A stretch of DNA of 64,000 nt from Laccaria trichodermophora (GCA_018417955.1 JACTVC010000024.1:930001-994000); one strand, 5' to 3'. Positions 1 to 11,865 are shown, numbered from the stretch's first letter. Made by a program: numbers and translations. Notes: generated by a model from the sequence alone, not told the origin.

Positions 1-876
1 TAGGGGGTCACCATTGGAATGTTCCTGCAGCCACACTTCCCCTTCATTAGTCCAAGGATCATGACAATGTTCTGGGTCTTGCTTCAGGTTGAAGAAAGGA
101 ACTTGGGCAACCAAGCTGAGTCCACAGCTTGTCATGTTTGCAAGCCTGGTACTCCTCAATGCCTTCACACCAGTCATGTGATCCAGGTTGAGGTCATTGT
201 CAATAGATAGGGTGTCTTCAGATTCCTTTCATGGATTGGAGTTAGAGAGCTCCTCATTGAGCGAGAGCTTCAGCAATTGAACTTGGTCTGCAGTGGCCAA
301 GAATTTGAGGGCATTGTGGAGAGGCATGGGCATGACTGTGATAATCATGTGGTGTCTATCAACAAACAAACAAAAAAACAAAAAAAGACACTCACATTTT
401 TCATTTTTCACTTTTCATTTTGATTTCACCCACACCTAACACTGTGAGCATCTCTTGAAGTTGATCCCTTTGTTCAGTCAGCACTTCAAAGAGGATCTTT
501 CCCCACAGTGTTTTAGAATGGCTGTGACTGAAGTAAAAAGCTTGAGCCAGGTTCAAAAGTCATCCTGGCTGAGTTTATTGACGCCCTTGCTGGCATCCTC
601 TGTGAGTTCTAAAAGGGTGGCAAGTCAGAGATGTTGTTGCTTGGAACCATGACAGAAATCTTACTTTGCCAGCCTTATCAAGCTGGGTACATAGAAGGTC
701 CAACCTAGCCTTCTCCTTCTCTGTTTTCTTGGTTTGGGATTGCCAGTATGTGAGGGTGACCTTGTGGATGCAGTCATGGACTGGGGTTTATAGGACTTGC
801 CCTTGCCCACCCTGCAGCATGTCCATGCCAAAGAGATTGACGGCTATGGTGCTAAAGGCAAGATGGGTCTGAGCCA
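1..876 (-). pseudogene. Transposon-associated gene remnant, truncated at the left edge
   Basis: Reading leftward on the minus strand, coding-like sequence runs from about 870 to the window edge. It includes FGMDMLQGGQGQVL near 830, DQLQEMLTVLG near 440, PLHNALKFLATADQVQLLKL near 300 and DLNLDHMTGVKALRSTRLAN near 150. An intron is likely between about 434 and 352, ending in GATAG. The reading frame is interrupted by a TGA at 229-231 where the same frame continues on both sides. I do not recognise a named domain; the style and decay match the transposon-borne genes elsewhere in the window. It is cut at about 877 by a repeat terminus. Function unknown. Confidence 0.45.
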
Positions 877-1110
877 GTACTTTACCCTCCCCCATGAGTT
901 CTGGTGCACTCCAGCAGACTCCCATAGAATGTTGGAATTCCATCCAGAGTCCGCTGGAATGGTAGGAATCTCAAATTCCAGTGGATTCTGAATGGAATTC
1001 CAATGGATTCCACCAGATTCTGAATGGAATTCCAGTGGATTCTGCTGGATTCTGAATGAAATTCCCTGAGGCTGTACAGGTCTTCAGTACCTTACCCTCC
1101 CCTACATGCT
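873..1110. repeat. Terminal and subterminal repeats of TIR elements
   Basis: A terminus reading CCAGTACTTTACCCTCCC starts at about 876. It is followed by several copies of a unit related to ATTCCAGTGGATTCTG, the usual subterminal repeat style of elements in this window. A second terminus-like sequence (CAGTACCTTACCCTCCCC) lies near 1,086. The matching opposite end was not found, so these may be truncated or superimposed elements. Confidence 0.5.
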
Positions 1111-1225
1111 CTGATCAGACAGGATGGTTCAGCACTGAGCTAGAGGTCAGGTGACTTGAGCTGTATTTATTGAAGTCAGAAATTCAGACCTCCTTATAAA
1201 ATTCACAAATGAATTAGATCAAATA

Positions 1226-1600
1226 ATGATTGACCTGTGGCCGTCGTCCTTGTTGTCTGTCAACATGTGGCCGTCCTCGTTGTCGCTGACATGTCATCCA
1301 TTGTTGTCTTCCATTGACGTGTGGCCATCCTTGTTGTCATCCATTGACGTGTGGCTGTCCTCGTCGTCGCTGACGTGTTGTTGTCCATTGTTGTTGTCAT
1401 CTGTTGTCATCTGTTGTCCGTTGACGTGTCGTCATCCTCGTCGTCCATTGTCGTCTGTTGACATGTGGCCATCCTCATCATCGCTGACATGTTGTTGTCT
1501 GTCATTGTCATTGTCCGTTGGTGTGGGTGTGATTGGAGGTGACTGTGCTGGTCGCAGTGATGGTGGTGGTGGTTGTGGTCGTGGTTGACAGCAAAACACA
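1226..1600. repeat. CG-retaining GTC/GTT-rich simple-repeat block
   Basis: Degenerate tandem units such as GTCGTC, GTTGTC and GACGTGTGG fill this block. Open frames here are products of the repeat and are not genes. It is one of several CG-containing low-complexity blocks (also 3,300-4,120, 5,780-6,700, 16,485-17,280 and 41,210-41,400) inside an otherwise CG-depleted region. Confidence 0.7.
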
Positions 1601-1675
1601 GATGCTGATGGTGACGCCAGCGAACGCCGCACCTCATTTGGGAGAGAGGGGAACACCCTAACCTTTGTAAGATTG

Positions 1676-2405
1676 ACTGGTAGCTACCACTTACATCATG
1701 TACTCCTGAGCTGTACCCTAGAAATTCCTGCTTAGCTGCCACAAATGAAATTCATGGCACCTGTTTGTTTCTTGATAATTTATTCTGTTTCATTCATTCC
1801 TGGTGACTATTTCATTCCATCATGGCAACTGTTTCATTCTTTGCTTCATTCTTACTAGAGCAGTCATTCATTTTCATTCCATTCTTCTCAGGTGCCTATT
1901 TCATTGTTAGAGCTGGGAAAATGATTATGTAATTGATGCAAAATATTTAAGTGCCTTAATTGGCTTCAGCATGCCTATCTTGTTATGTATTTGAGCCTCA
2001 AATCCAAAAGTACCCCCATATAACCCCCCACACCACTGCATAGGGCACAACAAACATCAGGGATAATTGTAGATCATTTCCTTATTTAGGTGTGTATTGA
2101 AACATCAAAATTGTTGCCTGAAGTGAAAATTCCACAGCAATGAATGAAACAGCTGCCATGGTGGAATGAAATAAAAATATGAAACATTCACCTGGAATGA
2201 ATGAAACAAAAAAAAAAAATTCTTGTCAGTAGAAATGAAGAAAAAATCGAAATGAAATGAAATGAAACAAAAAATATTTCATTGTTCATGGCAATGAATG
2301 AGAATGACTTAGAATGAATTTTCATTCATTTCATTTCATTTGTGGCAGCTAAGCAGGAACTTCTATGGTACATGCCAGGTGTTACATGATGTAAATGGTA
2401 ACTAC
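1676..2405. mobile_element. Foldback MITE-like element, about 0.73 kb
   Basis: The two ends are inverted copies. TTCCTGCTTAGCTGCCACAA at about 1,720 reappears reverse-complemented at about 2,345. The similarity extends outward (TACATCATGTA on both sides) and inward (GTTTCATTCATTCC at 1,787 and its complement at 2,194). The interior is TTTCATTC-rich with no coding frame. A clear target duplication was not identified. Confidence 0.7.
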
Positions 2406-2539
2406 TAGTGTAAGATTCCCATCTTTGAGGGTCATATAGGGATCCACCCCTTTTCTGAGAGGGAAGATAAAAATCCAGGCAAGTGCCTGCACACCGACAT
2501 CCACACTGTGAATTTATGAAATGAGAAAAGTAGGCAAAA

Positions 2540-2810
2540 CTTATGCTTGATCTAAAGTGTGAATATCATGCATCAAGGTACCAAGCTTGGAATTCAGGAA
2601 GCACTCATGAAGAATGGGTACACATTTTTCAAGCACTTTTGGACACCCTGGGTGTTCAACCAGGACCTTCAGCAAGCTTGCTGCACAGAAGGATTTCAAA
2701 GTCATGCCTCAAGTTCTCCTGCACAGAACAGCGGATAGTTAATGTATGGGTCATTTCAAACAATAAAGATCGAACTAACCAATTTTATAGTTGTTGTTGA
2801 CCTTCTGTAG
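2540..2810 (-). pseudogene. Plavaka-type transposase, third piece (3' part)
   Basis: On the minus strand the frame resumes immediately after the 9-bp target sequence CTACAGAAG with VNNNYKIG. An intron (GTTAG...GTGCAG) follows, then GELEA, which fits the family pattern in which the FERLIG.LQK motif is followed by N.N.K.GELE. After that the frame contains three TGA codons in quick succession, so this part is dead. It is separated from the rest of the gene (4,620-5,536) by the element at 2,811-4,619. Confidence 0.6.
2802..2810. repeat. 9-bp target-site duplication, left copy
   Basis: CTTCTGTAG here is repeated at 4,620-4,628. One copy is needed to rejoin the interrupted transposase frame. Confidence 0.85.
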
Positions 2811-3119
2811 CTGTACTTTACACTCCCCAGGATGTTCCATATGGACTCCATGGAAGGGGGGATGGAATCCACAAATATCAGATGGAATCCACAGAATGGG
2901 GGGATGGAATCCATGGAATAGGGGATGGAATCCACATGGAATGGGGGATGGAATCCATTGTTTTTTCAGATGGAATCCATACTTTGGTCAATGGACTCCA
3001 TGGCCCAATCTGACCTTATGCTCAACTCAATTTTAAAGGGTTCCCATGATAATTATATTTTATTGCAATGTATTAGATGAAACTTCATAAATTCATTGTA
3101 CTACATTTATTATGTAAGG

Positions 3120-4130
3120 GATGGGGAAGTGGTGGGGGGGGGGTGAAGGAAGGGGGGAAGTGAGGGAGGGTGAGGGGTGATGAAGGAAGTGGGAGGGAAG
3201 GGGGAGTGGTGGATATGAAGGCAGGGGAACTGATGGAGAGTGAGGGGGTGGAGTGATGAAGGGAGGGGGAGCAATGGAGAGAGGGGGAGTGATGGAGGGG
3301 GGATGTGGTATGGAGTGATGCAGGGAGGGGGGACTCACCTGGGCTCGTCATTGCCCCTGTCTGTTCATGCTTGTGGGCGGTGAGCGCTTATCATTCGGGG
3401 TGGGCGTTGTCATGGGCATTGTTGTTCATGGGTGTCAGCGTTCATTGGCGTGGGCAGTCAGCATTCATGGATGTGGGCGGTTGTTGGTCATGGGCGTGGG
3501 TGGTCGTCTTTTGTGGGTGGGTGTCCGTTTTAGTTTGTAGGCATGCTCATCATCATTTGTGTGCACTCTCGTTGCTGGGGTGGGTGTCATTTCATGGACG
3601 GTCGTTTCGTGGGTGGTCATCTTCGTCCATGGGTGGTTGTGGGTGTGGTTGTTCGTGGGCAGTGGGCATTGTTCATGGGGTGTGTGTGCATTTCGTGGGC
3701 AGTGGACATTGTTTCGTGGGCGGTGGACATCGTTTGCAGGTGCTGGACGTCCATGGGTGGTCGTTTTCATGGGCGCTGGTTGTTGTTTTCATTGGTGGGC
3801 GCTCGTTTTCATTGGTGGGTGGTTGTGGTGGTGGGCGGTTGTTGACATTGGTGTAGTGTGGTGGTGGGCCATTCGTGGTGATGGGTCCTCGTGGGTGAAC
3901 AACGACCGATGTCATCATTTGTCGTCTGGTTGCCACATCGCGACATGGCACCTGTTTTTCATGTCAAAAAAGAGAGTGGGTGGGGTGGTTGTTCCCACTT
4001 ACCTGGGCTGGGCCCTTGTCACACATTGTCAGCGTCCACATTGTTGTTGATGTCACAGGCCGTCGTGGTTTGAGAAGGTGGTGGTGGATGGTGATGGTGG
4101 TGGTGGGAAGGAAGGAACGACGTGGCAATG
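3120..4130. repeat. Polypurine tract followed by GT-rich, CG-containing block
   Basis: 3,120-3,320 is GA-rich (GGGGAAG-type). 3,320-4,120 is made of degenerate units such as GTGGGCGGT and CATTGTTCATGGG, ending with a short conserved motif, GGTTGCCACATCGCGA, that has a counterpart near 16,950. The long open frames are repeat artefacts. Confidence 0.7.
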
Positions 4131-4209
4131 CTTCAGCCACAGCATGTCACGTTTGACATGTCACATGCCTAAACAGTATATACATACCTTTAGTTTCCCA
4201 TATAATAAT

Positions 4210-4284
4210 ACCTTTATGGCTCAGTTGGCTTGAGCACTGCTTGTACCCATGAGGTTGAGAGTTCAATTCCTCTAGATGCAAATG
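4210..4284 (+). other. tRNA-like pol III unit (A box, B box, T-run)
   Basis: TGGCTCAGTTGG at 4,217-4,228 fits the tRNA A box and GAGTTCAATTCC at 4,259-4,270 fits the B box, at about tRNA spacing. An upstream ATATAATAATA and a downstream TTTTT run are present. Anticodon and T stems pair poorly, so this is probably a tRNA-derived sequence and not a working tRNA. A structurally similar unit lies at 17,352-17,446. Confidence 0.55.
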
Positions 4285-4619
4285 TTTTTATTTTATTTAA
4301 ATATAGTAAGGACACTGTATTCTAATGGTATAATAGTCATCCATATGGACTGTTCCATGGAATCCCTATGGAATAGTACATGGATTTGCAATTGAAATTC
4401 ATTGGAAATTCCATGGAATCCACATGGACCAGTCCATGGAATCCATATGGAATACATCATTCCATGGAAATTCCATATGGATTCCATAGTGGGTCTGGAA
4501 TGAAAAAATGGCTGGGTTGCCTGCCAAAAAATTGTCCATATGGATTCCATGGAATGGTGTTGGAATCCACACATTCCATATGGATTCCATATGGAACATA
4601 CTGGGGAGTGTAAAGACCT

Positions 4620-5536
4620 CTTCTGTAGGATGCCAATCAATCTTTCAAAAGGGAACATCCACCATCCATGGATGGGCCCAAACCTCAAAAGGAAATTGGG
4701 AAGATGCAGCGTGTTATGGTGCACAGGATGCAGATCCATGTTCGGGCAAAGTTCCCAAAGGCTTCTCAGGTAGAGTTCCAAGTATCGATGAGCTGCTTCT
4801 GCATGTCTTGTGGAGGTTCGATGTGAAGTAGCCCATTGAATTGCCATTGACAACAGCATTGTGCTCTCGACTACTTGCTGGCGCTGGAGCTGAAGTTCAT
4901 CTGGAACGTCAGCCCCCCAGTCGACCACATCTTCATCAACGATACCAGAAGGTCAAACTTGATACATGTTCTCCATTGATCAGCTTTAAGTTTCCCATGA
5001 GTGGGTGAACCAAAGTTGGCTGGTGGGCCAGCTTGCCAGGTGGGCCGCATCATATTCATGATGTCTTCCTGTATCTGATGTAAATCTTCTGTGTGGAGCA
5101 TTGCACAAAAGGGTCTCGTCACCGAGATCAATGAGGTTTTCCAACAGACCACCTTCAAGGCCAACACTCTGCGTAGATTCAACATCATCCTTCTCACCCC
5201 CTTCAGGGGTGGTCGTGGCTGCAGGATTAGACTCGCTTTGCATTGGGAGACATGCCTGTCTTTCACTGTCAGAGTGGTGTCACCACAAGAACGTTTAATC
5301 ACCAAAAGGGGACTGATGAAGTGTAACCTTTTTGATTTTTTCCCCTTGAATTTTATCTGATCTTGAATACCACATTCAGAACAAAGTGCATGGAGCACCG
5401 GAATTGAAAACTTGTGCAAAGATCCTTGAGAGGGATTGCTGGCCATCACTGCATGGGCCTTCCTAAGCTCCTTTTCTGAAGCTTCCCGCTCTTCAGTAAC
5501 GTTCAAGTCATCAGGCAGCTCCTCCCAGTGTGTTCC
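4620..5536 (-). pseudogene. Plavaka-type transposase, middle piece (DUF4218-like region)
   Basis: On the minus strand this gives, in order, THWEELPDDLNVTEEREAS, SIPVLHALCSECGI, DLHQIQEDIMNMMRPTW, HGKLKADQWRTC, QWATSHRTS and FGPIHGWWMFPFERLIGILQ. The last motif is typical of the DUF4218-like segment of CACTA-related Plavaka transposases of basidiomycetes. The frame starts directly at the 9-bp repeat shared with 12,229-12,237 and ends at the 9-bp repeat shared with 2,802-2,810. A one-base loss in a G run near 4,914 shifts the frame between the KADQWRT part and the QWATSHRTS part. The enzyme would have excised and integrated its own element; it is inactive here. Confidence 0.78.
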
Positions 5537-5749
5537 AAGGTCTTATCAGTGCCCCCCTAATTCCTGCAGGAATCTGGTCATTCCTGTGGATTCCGGAGGA
5601 ATGAAATTTAGCAGGGAGGCCTGCTATTTCCACCATTCCAGTGCCTTACCATTCCAGCAGAATTTGGGCATTCCGGAATTGACACTGGAATGTTCTGCAG
5701 GAATGGCAGGAACGGAATGCAACGGAATCCGGTCAATTGTTTGTTTGTT

Positions 5750-6720
5750 TTACTTTTGTTACCAAACAAAGGCAACACCCTTTCCCTTCCACCCACCACC
5801 AACCATCCTCTTCCCCGCCACCTCCATTCCCTCCCACCAACCACATTGCCAATGGCGACAACCATGATGACGACAATGGCCACGACAACGCGAACATGCC
5901 AGGTGGACAACGAGGCAACGTGGCAACAAGGCGAGGAGGCAACGTGGCAATGGGACGACGATGAACGACAACGACAAATGTTGTCGTCCGTCCCAATTGG
6001 GGATTTCGTGAGTCCGTCCCCCCCAATCTCAGCTGACCGGCATTCCAGGTCCAAATGGACGATGGTGTAGCACCACCACCATCCTCGGTCAACGACATCA
6101 ACACATGACAGCACGATTCCACCCACCAAACTGCCTCCACACTCACAAAACAAAGTCCAGCACCCACATAACACACCCACGACACACGACGGCACCATGT
6201 TGCCCACAAAAACACCCCACCCCTCACCATAGCTGCCCAGTGCCCACCATGGCACACAACAGCACCACCCCGCCCACAAAAACACCCCAGCCCCCATGGA
6301 ACAATGCCCAGCCCCCACGACGGCATCACCCCACCCACGAAACAATGCCCAGCCCCCACAATGGCACCTTGTCGGCCACAAAAACGCCCCACTGCTCACG
6401 ATAGCCGCCCAGCGCCCACACAACAACACTCAGCACCTATGATGACACACAACGGTACCTCCCCGTCCATGAGAACACCTCCATGCCCACAGACTAACGC
6501 CCAGCGCCCACAATGACACCACCCCACACACGAATCGACGCCCAGCACCCACAGAACAACGCCCAGCCGCCCACGAAACTCAACCCAGTGCCCATGTACA
6601 CCCCCAGCATCCCCGTTCACCACCCAATGCCCAAGAAACAACGGCAACCAGTCAGCACATCACCACCAGGTGAGCACGACAACCCAACGCTACAGCAACC
6701 ACCGAACACCATGATCAGGG
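5750..6720. repeat. CA-rich, CG-containing block of the KDZ element
   Basis: Degenerate units such as CAATGCCCAGCCCCCAC repeat throughout. This is the reverse orientation of the GT-rich blocks at 3,320-4,120 and 16,485-17,280. Frames of 200-270 codons arise from the repeat and are not proposed as genes. A TATA-like GCTATATAC at about 6,889 lies between this block and the accessory gene. Confidence 0.65.
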
Positions 6721-7097
6721 GGGCCATTTTGTAGTTCCATGGCGCCATCGTTTGTCAATGAGGCTACACACGATTCAAGATGGTGGGGATCCCACCCACC
6801 ATCTCCTTTATTTATTGATCAATCACGTGATGGGGAGGACCTCTTTTTAGTTATGACGATGTTATTCGTCATCGTTTGTCCACGCTGCTATATACTTTGT
6901 TTTTTCTTAGGCATAAGGTGTAGAGTAGATTAATTAATTAAATTAAAATTTCCTAAATTGGAAACAAGAAACCCTTTGCCCTGCTATAACACTATGTGGT
7001 GAGATTCCACTTTCCTCCCACGTCTTTCTTCCCCCCCCCACTTTGTTCTTGCCATCCCATTTCGCTTTTTTACCCTCTAACCTTTGTCTTTACTATT

Positions 7098-9387
7098 ATG
7101 AGTGCCTGAGAGCTTCGTTCCTTACAAGCTGGGGTGGCTTCTCCTCCCAAACAAGGCTGGAAATGTGGCCAGTCTAATTCTGAAGCAACAAGTACCAAGC
7201 GCGCCAAGGCCACAACTAAGAGTGAGGATGAGGGGAGTGGTGAGGGAGAACCAGCAGCTGGAAAGAGCACTATGAGAAAGGGAAAGGCTGGTGGTAAGAA
7301 GGGGAAAGGAGCAAGGTATGTGGCTGACCTGATATCAGTACTTGTGTGCTGACTATTTTATTTAGGATGACAGGTGCCGAGCGAGCAGCCAGTGACAAGG
7401 CTGAGAATGATAAGGGCATCCCAGCTAAACTGACACCATGAGCTTTTTACTTTTACTTTTATTTGATTATTTCTAATGCTCTATTGATAGTGTTAAATGA
7501 GCTCTTGAAGCTGCCAGCACTTCTGTTGCACCTCCTAAGCATGCTGGCCGCTCATCTACTGCCTTCCTCCCCCCTGGTCCTACTGTTTCAAGTAGCCGTT
7601 CATGTATCAACTGTGAGCCTGAAGTTACTGCCACAGGTGAAGAAACTGGCGAGGAGAGCAATGGGGAAGATGATGAGATTGGTGAGGGTGAAGGTAATAC
7701 TTGTTTTATTATTGTTGTTTCATGTGTTTATTTTTTCTTTCTAGATGTCGATAAATCTACAAGCCATGATCACTTAGTCAAAGGTAATATTTTGATTTTA
7801 ATTGGGTCACTTCAGCCATTTACTATACCTGTCTAGATATCAATCTTTCTCCAAAGGAGAAGGAGGTTATCCGATTTGGCCCACCAAGAGGTTGTCGTCA
7901 AGCCAAGTCAGGTTCTGATCATCGTGAGCCCATCAGTGAAGGTATTACTTATTTTATTATTGTTGTTCCATGTGTTTATTATTATTTCTAGATGTTGATA
8001 AATCTACAAGCCATGATCAGTTGGTCAAAGGTAATATTTTGGTTGAATTGGTTATTTCTGCCATTTATTAGACTTTTCTAGATATCAATATTTCTGGTCT
8101 TGCACCTCCTGAGCAGGAAGTACCTGCTAATGGGTCTTCACGTTCTATGGGAGGTGTTTTGTGTGGGCAAGCTCTTGGAAATACTTTCAATATAGGTGAT
8201 TCCATTGGTAATGTGCCCCAAGACATTGCACCTCTCGCCAATGGCCGAATTAATGTTACAATTGTGCAACAACCCCCTTCAGATGCTGTCATCAAGAATG
8301 CCACCTCACTTCTGAATGTCAGATCCCCCTGTTATGACACTTTGGGCCCAATTCTGAAAAAAGTTGCAAAGTCCTATTCTCCTGTGCGCAGTAAGTACTT
8401 CATTATTTATAGATATACAATATATAATAAAGCTTTGTCCCAGAACACAATTATCGTGTCTATGTTTTAGATCAGAAGCAGTGGTCTATCATGGGGCGTT
8501 ACAATATTGTAGTTGAGGATGATGAGACTGCTGTTTGGGAGGAGGATGAGACTGGTAAGGTGACACATATTCTTCTGGTAGGTTTTATTGCTTGTTCTTG
8601 ATTTCAATTTGGCTCAAATTATATCTAGGAGAATGACCAGGTGGTTGCCTCTGCAATCCCCCCATCATTCCATCGACGTTCTACTTCTATCAGTTCTCAC
8701 CCAGGATCTGTTCCTGGTTCTTCCTCAGGATCTGTTCCTCGTTCTTCATCAGTAGTTTCTTCTGATTCTCATGGACATTCTCTTGCATCATCTGTTGGTA
8801 TATCTGAGGTGTCTGGCCCTTCTAAGCTTTCTAAAGAGCACAAAGCTCTTCTTCTGGACTATCTTGGGATTGACAGAGACCTTGCCTTTCTGGAATCATC
8901 TGGGTTATGCTCATCTTACCAGAAGTTCAAGGCTATTGTAAATTCTACTCCTAAAGTTATGAGCTTGGGCAAGGATGAAGAGTGGAAGGCACAATTTGAT
9001 GGTGCAGCTGTCTGGGTTCCCAACCTTGTCACCTTCATTGAGATCTTCATTGCCAAGTCCCAGTTCTATCAGTATTGGAGGCCACTATTTCTATGAGCAC
9101 AGGAATATCCTGAGATGTGAGACTGGCTTGATGAGGCAGAGGATTGCCTTTCCACTGAAGATTTGTGGGGGAAGGGTAGTCGAAATCTGGGCTTTCCTAA
9201 CTTGAAGAACTGGCTTGAGAAAAAAGATCGGGAGGTAGAGATGAAGAAATGTGATCGGAAGGGAAAGAGGAAGGCTTCAGATAGTCCAAAGAAAAAGAAT
9301 CATGACAGGGTGGTGCAGAGAAAGCACAAGAAGGTTAAACAGGCAAGGGATACAGAGGAAGAGGAGGATGAGGATGCTTCTGAGTAA
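7098..9387 (+). pseudogene. KDZ-element accessory gene, multi-exon, nuclear-type, inactivated
   Basis: ATG at 7,098 opens MSA, a TGA (7,107-7,109), then ELRSLQAGVASPPK and a Lys/Gly/Ser-rich N-terminus. At least seven short introns (GT...AG, about 45-55 nt) can be placed. The last exon (about 8,629-9,387) has a Ser-rich stretch (SSHPGSVPGSSSGSVP), a predicted helical segment (LSKEHKALLLDYLGIDRDLA), FIEIFIAKSQFYQYWRPLF and a basic/acidic tail (KGKRKASDSPKKKNHD...EEEEDEDASE). Two more TGA codons (9,094-9,096 and 9,118-9,120) break the last exon, with the same frame continuing beyond each. All three stops would be CGA (Arg) before a C-to-T change. No enzyme motif is visible. Position just upstream of the transposase and the basic tail suggest a DNA- or chromatin-interacting partner (inference). 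Confidence 0.65.
7694..8081 (+). repeat. Tandem duplication of an intron-microexon-intron unit
   Basis: 7,694-7,836 and 7,942-8,081 are near-identical. Each holds an intron, a 39-nt exon (7,745-7,783 and 7,992-8,030, both reading DVDKSTSHD.LVK) and a second intron. The exon length is a multiple of three, so the duplication keeps the frame. Confidence 0.85.
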
Positions 9388-9449
9388 GTAGTATTGTGAC
9401 TTTTTCGTTTCTTTTTAGTATGGTTTGAGTTTGGACAGAGAAAACTGAT

Positions 9450-11841
9450 TTGTACAATAGTTCTACTTTTTTTTTCAGACTGGCTTTCTTGGTTTTGTCA
9501 TCAGTTATCTCTCTTGTACTGCAGCACTGGATTCTAGTCTGGCTTTTCATCTGGTCAAACCTACTTTTATGTGCATCTGCCTCTCCTCCAGTGCAACAAC
9601 CATTTCCAAATATTCCATTTAGTATTTTTAGTGACACAATCCACACAATCTTTGGCTCCAATATTTCCTTGGCCACTGTTCTTGCAGTATCATTCACATT
9701 ATTTGAAAACCCTGATCTTTTGAATCTTCATTTTCATCAACAACAACAGATATATGGAGATCAAAACAAAGTTCAGATTTCAGGATGGATAATCGCATTG
9801 ATCAATGCCCTAGTGGATAAACTTGGAAAGAAGAGAACTGAAACTTTATTCTCTGAAAATGAACTTGCACGAAAGCCAGATCAGAAGGCAAAGGTTGATC
9901 TTCTTGCTGTAAAGCTTGACAAACTAGCTGGCTGTCTAAAACTATCAACATTTGATGAGAAGGGAAACTATAAAGGAAAATTACTTTCTCTATCATATAG
10001 TAGGATAGAACCAGCTTATGTCATTTGTCCCCCTTCATTTGCATGTCAAACTCAAGACTGTAGTCCAAGATCATTGCATCAATCCACCAAAGGTTCTGAC
10101 ATACCATTTGTTACTTTGATCAAAAGGCAGACAGTATACCAACACGTACCTGTGCTCACTGGAAAGTGTCCAAGCTGCAAAACATTATATGCAGCTGATC
10201 ATGAAAGATATGAAGATACATCAACTGTTGAGAATACTTTCAAATGAGTCTATATAAACTCAGCCAAATATTTGAAAGTTGGCCAATCAATCTGGGTTGA
10301 TCGTGGGTTTGCACTGGCAGCTTTAAGTGCTATGTATAATTTCCATGGTTCAGCATCTGCATTTTCAGAGTACTGGAACAATACATATGGAACAAGAGAG
10401 GTTTCAATTATGCGTGCTCATGTCTGGCAAGCATTTGTACAACAATCTGTTCACACAATTGCAGAGGAATCTGATATTGATGTAGAATTTGATGATGGAT
10501 TAAACATCAAAGAAGTTACTACTCAAGCATTTTCACTCTTGGGGGAAGATGGAATTATCAGAGCTTCAGAGAATCATGCTTGTAATGAGTGTACTCAAAA
10601 ACACAAAGATACAAGTGATGTGGTTTTTAATAATCCAGCAGCTGTTGTTGGTGTTGATGCTACAGATGAAAATATTCCTGCCTTGGCAGAACCTCCTGAG
10701 GACATGGAAGTTGATGCACCTCAGGTCCCTTCAGATGATAACATGGATACTGATGATATCCCAAATATAAAAATGGTTGTTCTTGATGGTATAGTCATGG
10801 GTCCCCAGGTAAATGAATTACCTTTATATTCTTGTCATAGAGTTTGTTTGTTCACAATAATCTCTTTTAGCACTGTGCATATGATGATTGCACAAATGAC
10901 CTTTCTAACTCTCGTGGTGGATCTCTATGTGATATACATCACATAGAGCTTGCTTCTAAATGCTTAGTCCATGGTTGTAATAACAGGAGAGTAGAAAGAA
11001 CACTTGCATGCCAACAGCATGAACCACAGTGGCGTAAACATGCAAAGAACAGCAAACACCACAACCAAGCTGGAGTCCGTCGGATGTTACAACACCCTGG
11101 GGAGAATAACCCTTGGGAGCCAAATCGTAGAGGACCAAATCCCCAACAACATGATGATCCAAATGCAGAACCATGAGAACCCCCCAATTACTTTCGTGCA
11201 GGTAGATTCTATTGTGTTGAAACTGTTTGTGCACCTTGTGGTGTTGTCATTGCTTGGACAAAGTTTGATAAGTCAGAATCACCAACAAATATTTTGAACT
11301 GGCTAGGAAAGATTTATACAACAGAAGAATCAAGGCCTGATTATATCTGTATTGATAAAGGCTGTCAAGTACTTGCCACTGCAGTGGCAAATGGAAGTTG
11401 GGAGATTTGGAAAAAAACTACTCGATTTATTGTGGATGCCTACCACTACATCAATCACCGAGTAGCAGACTTCCTATGCCGGAAATATTGTAATTCTTCA
11501 CCTGGTGATGGATCTGCTCCAAATCTGGTAGTCATAGCACATGATAAGAATGGAAGGCCAAATGTAAAGTGGGCATTCAATACACAGGTATTTATTCATG
11601 TCTATTTCTGAGCTTGATACTAAAAATATTCTAGGTTTGTGAACAACTCAATGCATGGCTTGGTGGCTATCAATCAATTCTCAAATGTATGACACCAGGA
11701 AATTTTAACTGGTTCATACACACCATGTTATTCTACCATACAAAGTATGTTCTCCACAAACAGCAGATGAAGAAACCAGAAGAAGGTGAGGAGGATAACT
11801 TGGGTTTAGATGAAGATGTCCAGGATGATGAGGATAACTAA
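9450..11841 (+). pseudogene. KDZ transposase with CxC5/CxC6-like cysteine clusters, inactivated
   Basis: The first exon gives a hydrophobic/helical N-terminus, then a cysteine cluster (ICPPSFACQTQDCS...GKCPSCKTLY) that fits the CxC5 domain of KDZ transposases. A TGA at 10,245-10,247 interrupts it; the same frame continues with VYINSAKYLKVGQSIWVDRG. After an intron (10,809-10,870) comes a second cluster, CAYDDCTND...SLCDIHHIELASKC...GCNNRRVERTLACQQHE, matching CxC6. A TGA at 11,174-11,176 precedes NYFRAGRFYCVETVCAPCGV, YICIDKGCQVLA, FIVDAYHYINHR and, after an intron (11,588-11,634), EQLNAWLGGYQSILK and FHTKYVLHKQ-type sequence ending in an acidic tail. It would cut and paste the element carrying it. 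Both stops are CGA-to-TGA compatible. The exact start is uncertain; a poly-pyrimidine acceptor-like AG lies at 9,478. Confidence 0.85.
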
Positions 11842-11865
11842 ATGACAGCAAAGGGAAGTATAAAG

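Larger units (their letters stand above)
2811..4619. mobile_element. Non-autonomous TIR element, 1.8 kb, nested in the Plavaka gene
   Basis: The left end reads CTGTACTTTACACTCCCCAG and the right end, reverse-complemented, AGGTCTTTACACTCCCCAG. Both continue into .ATGTTCCATATGG. The element is flanked by an exact 9-bp direct repeat CTTCTGTAG (2,802-2,810 and 4,620-4,628). Inside are subterminal TGGAATCCA units, a polypurine tract (3,120-3,320), a GT-rich CG-containing tract (3,320-4,120) and a tRNA-like unit (4,210-4,284). There is no transposase. Its terminus resembles that of the KDZ element at 5,537-12,228, so it was probably moved by a KDZ-type transposase. Confidence 0.88.

Noticed and set aside
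3305..4073. Overlapping 100-180-codon ORFs on both strands
   Set aside because: They are translations of the GT-rich tandem repeat; every frame is open because the repeat lacks stops, and no domain appears.
5608..6647. ORFs of 219 and 273 codons on the minus strand
   Set aside because: Same low-complexity repeat as above in the opposite orientation. Trp/Cys/Gly-rich periodic peptides with no homology-like pattern.
7098..11841. TGA recoded as an amino acid in the KDZ genes
   Set aside because: The right-compartment genes use TGA only as terminators in my reading, and the same TGA pattern appears in unrelated decayed elements, so mutation is simpler.
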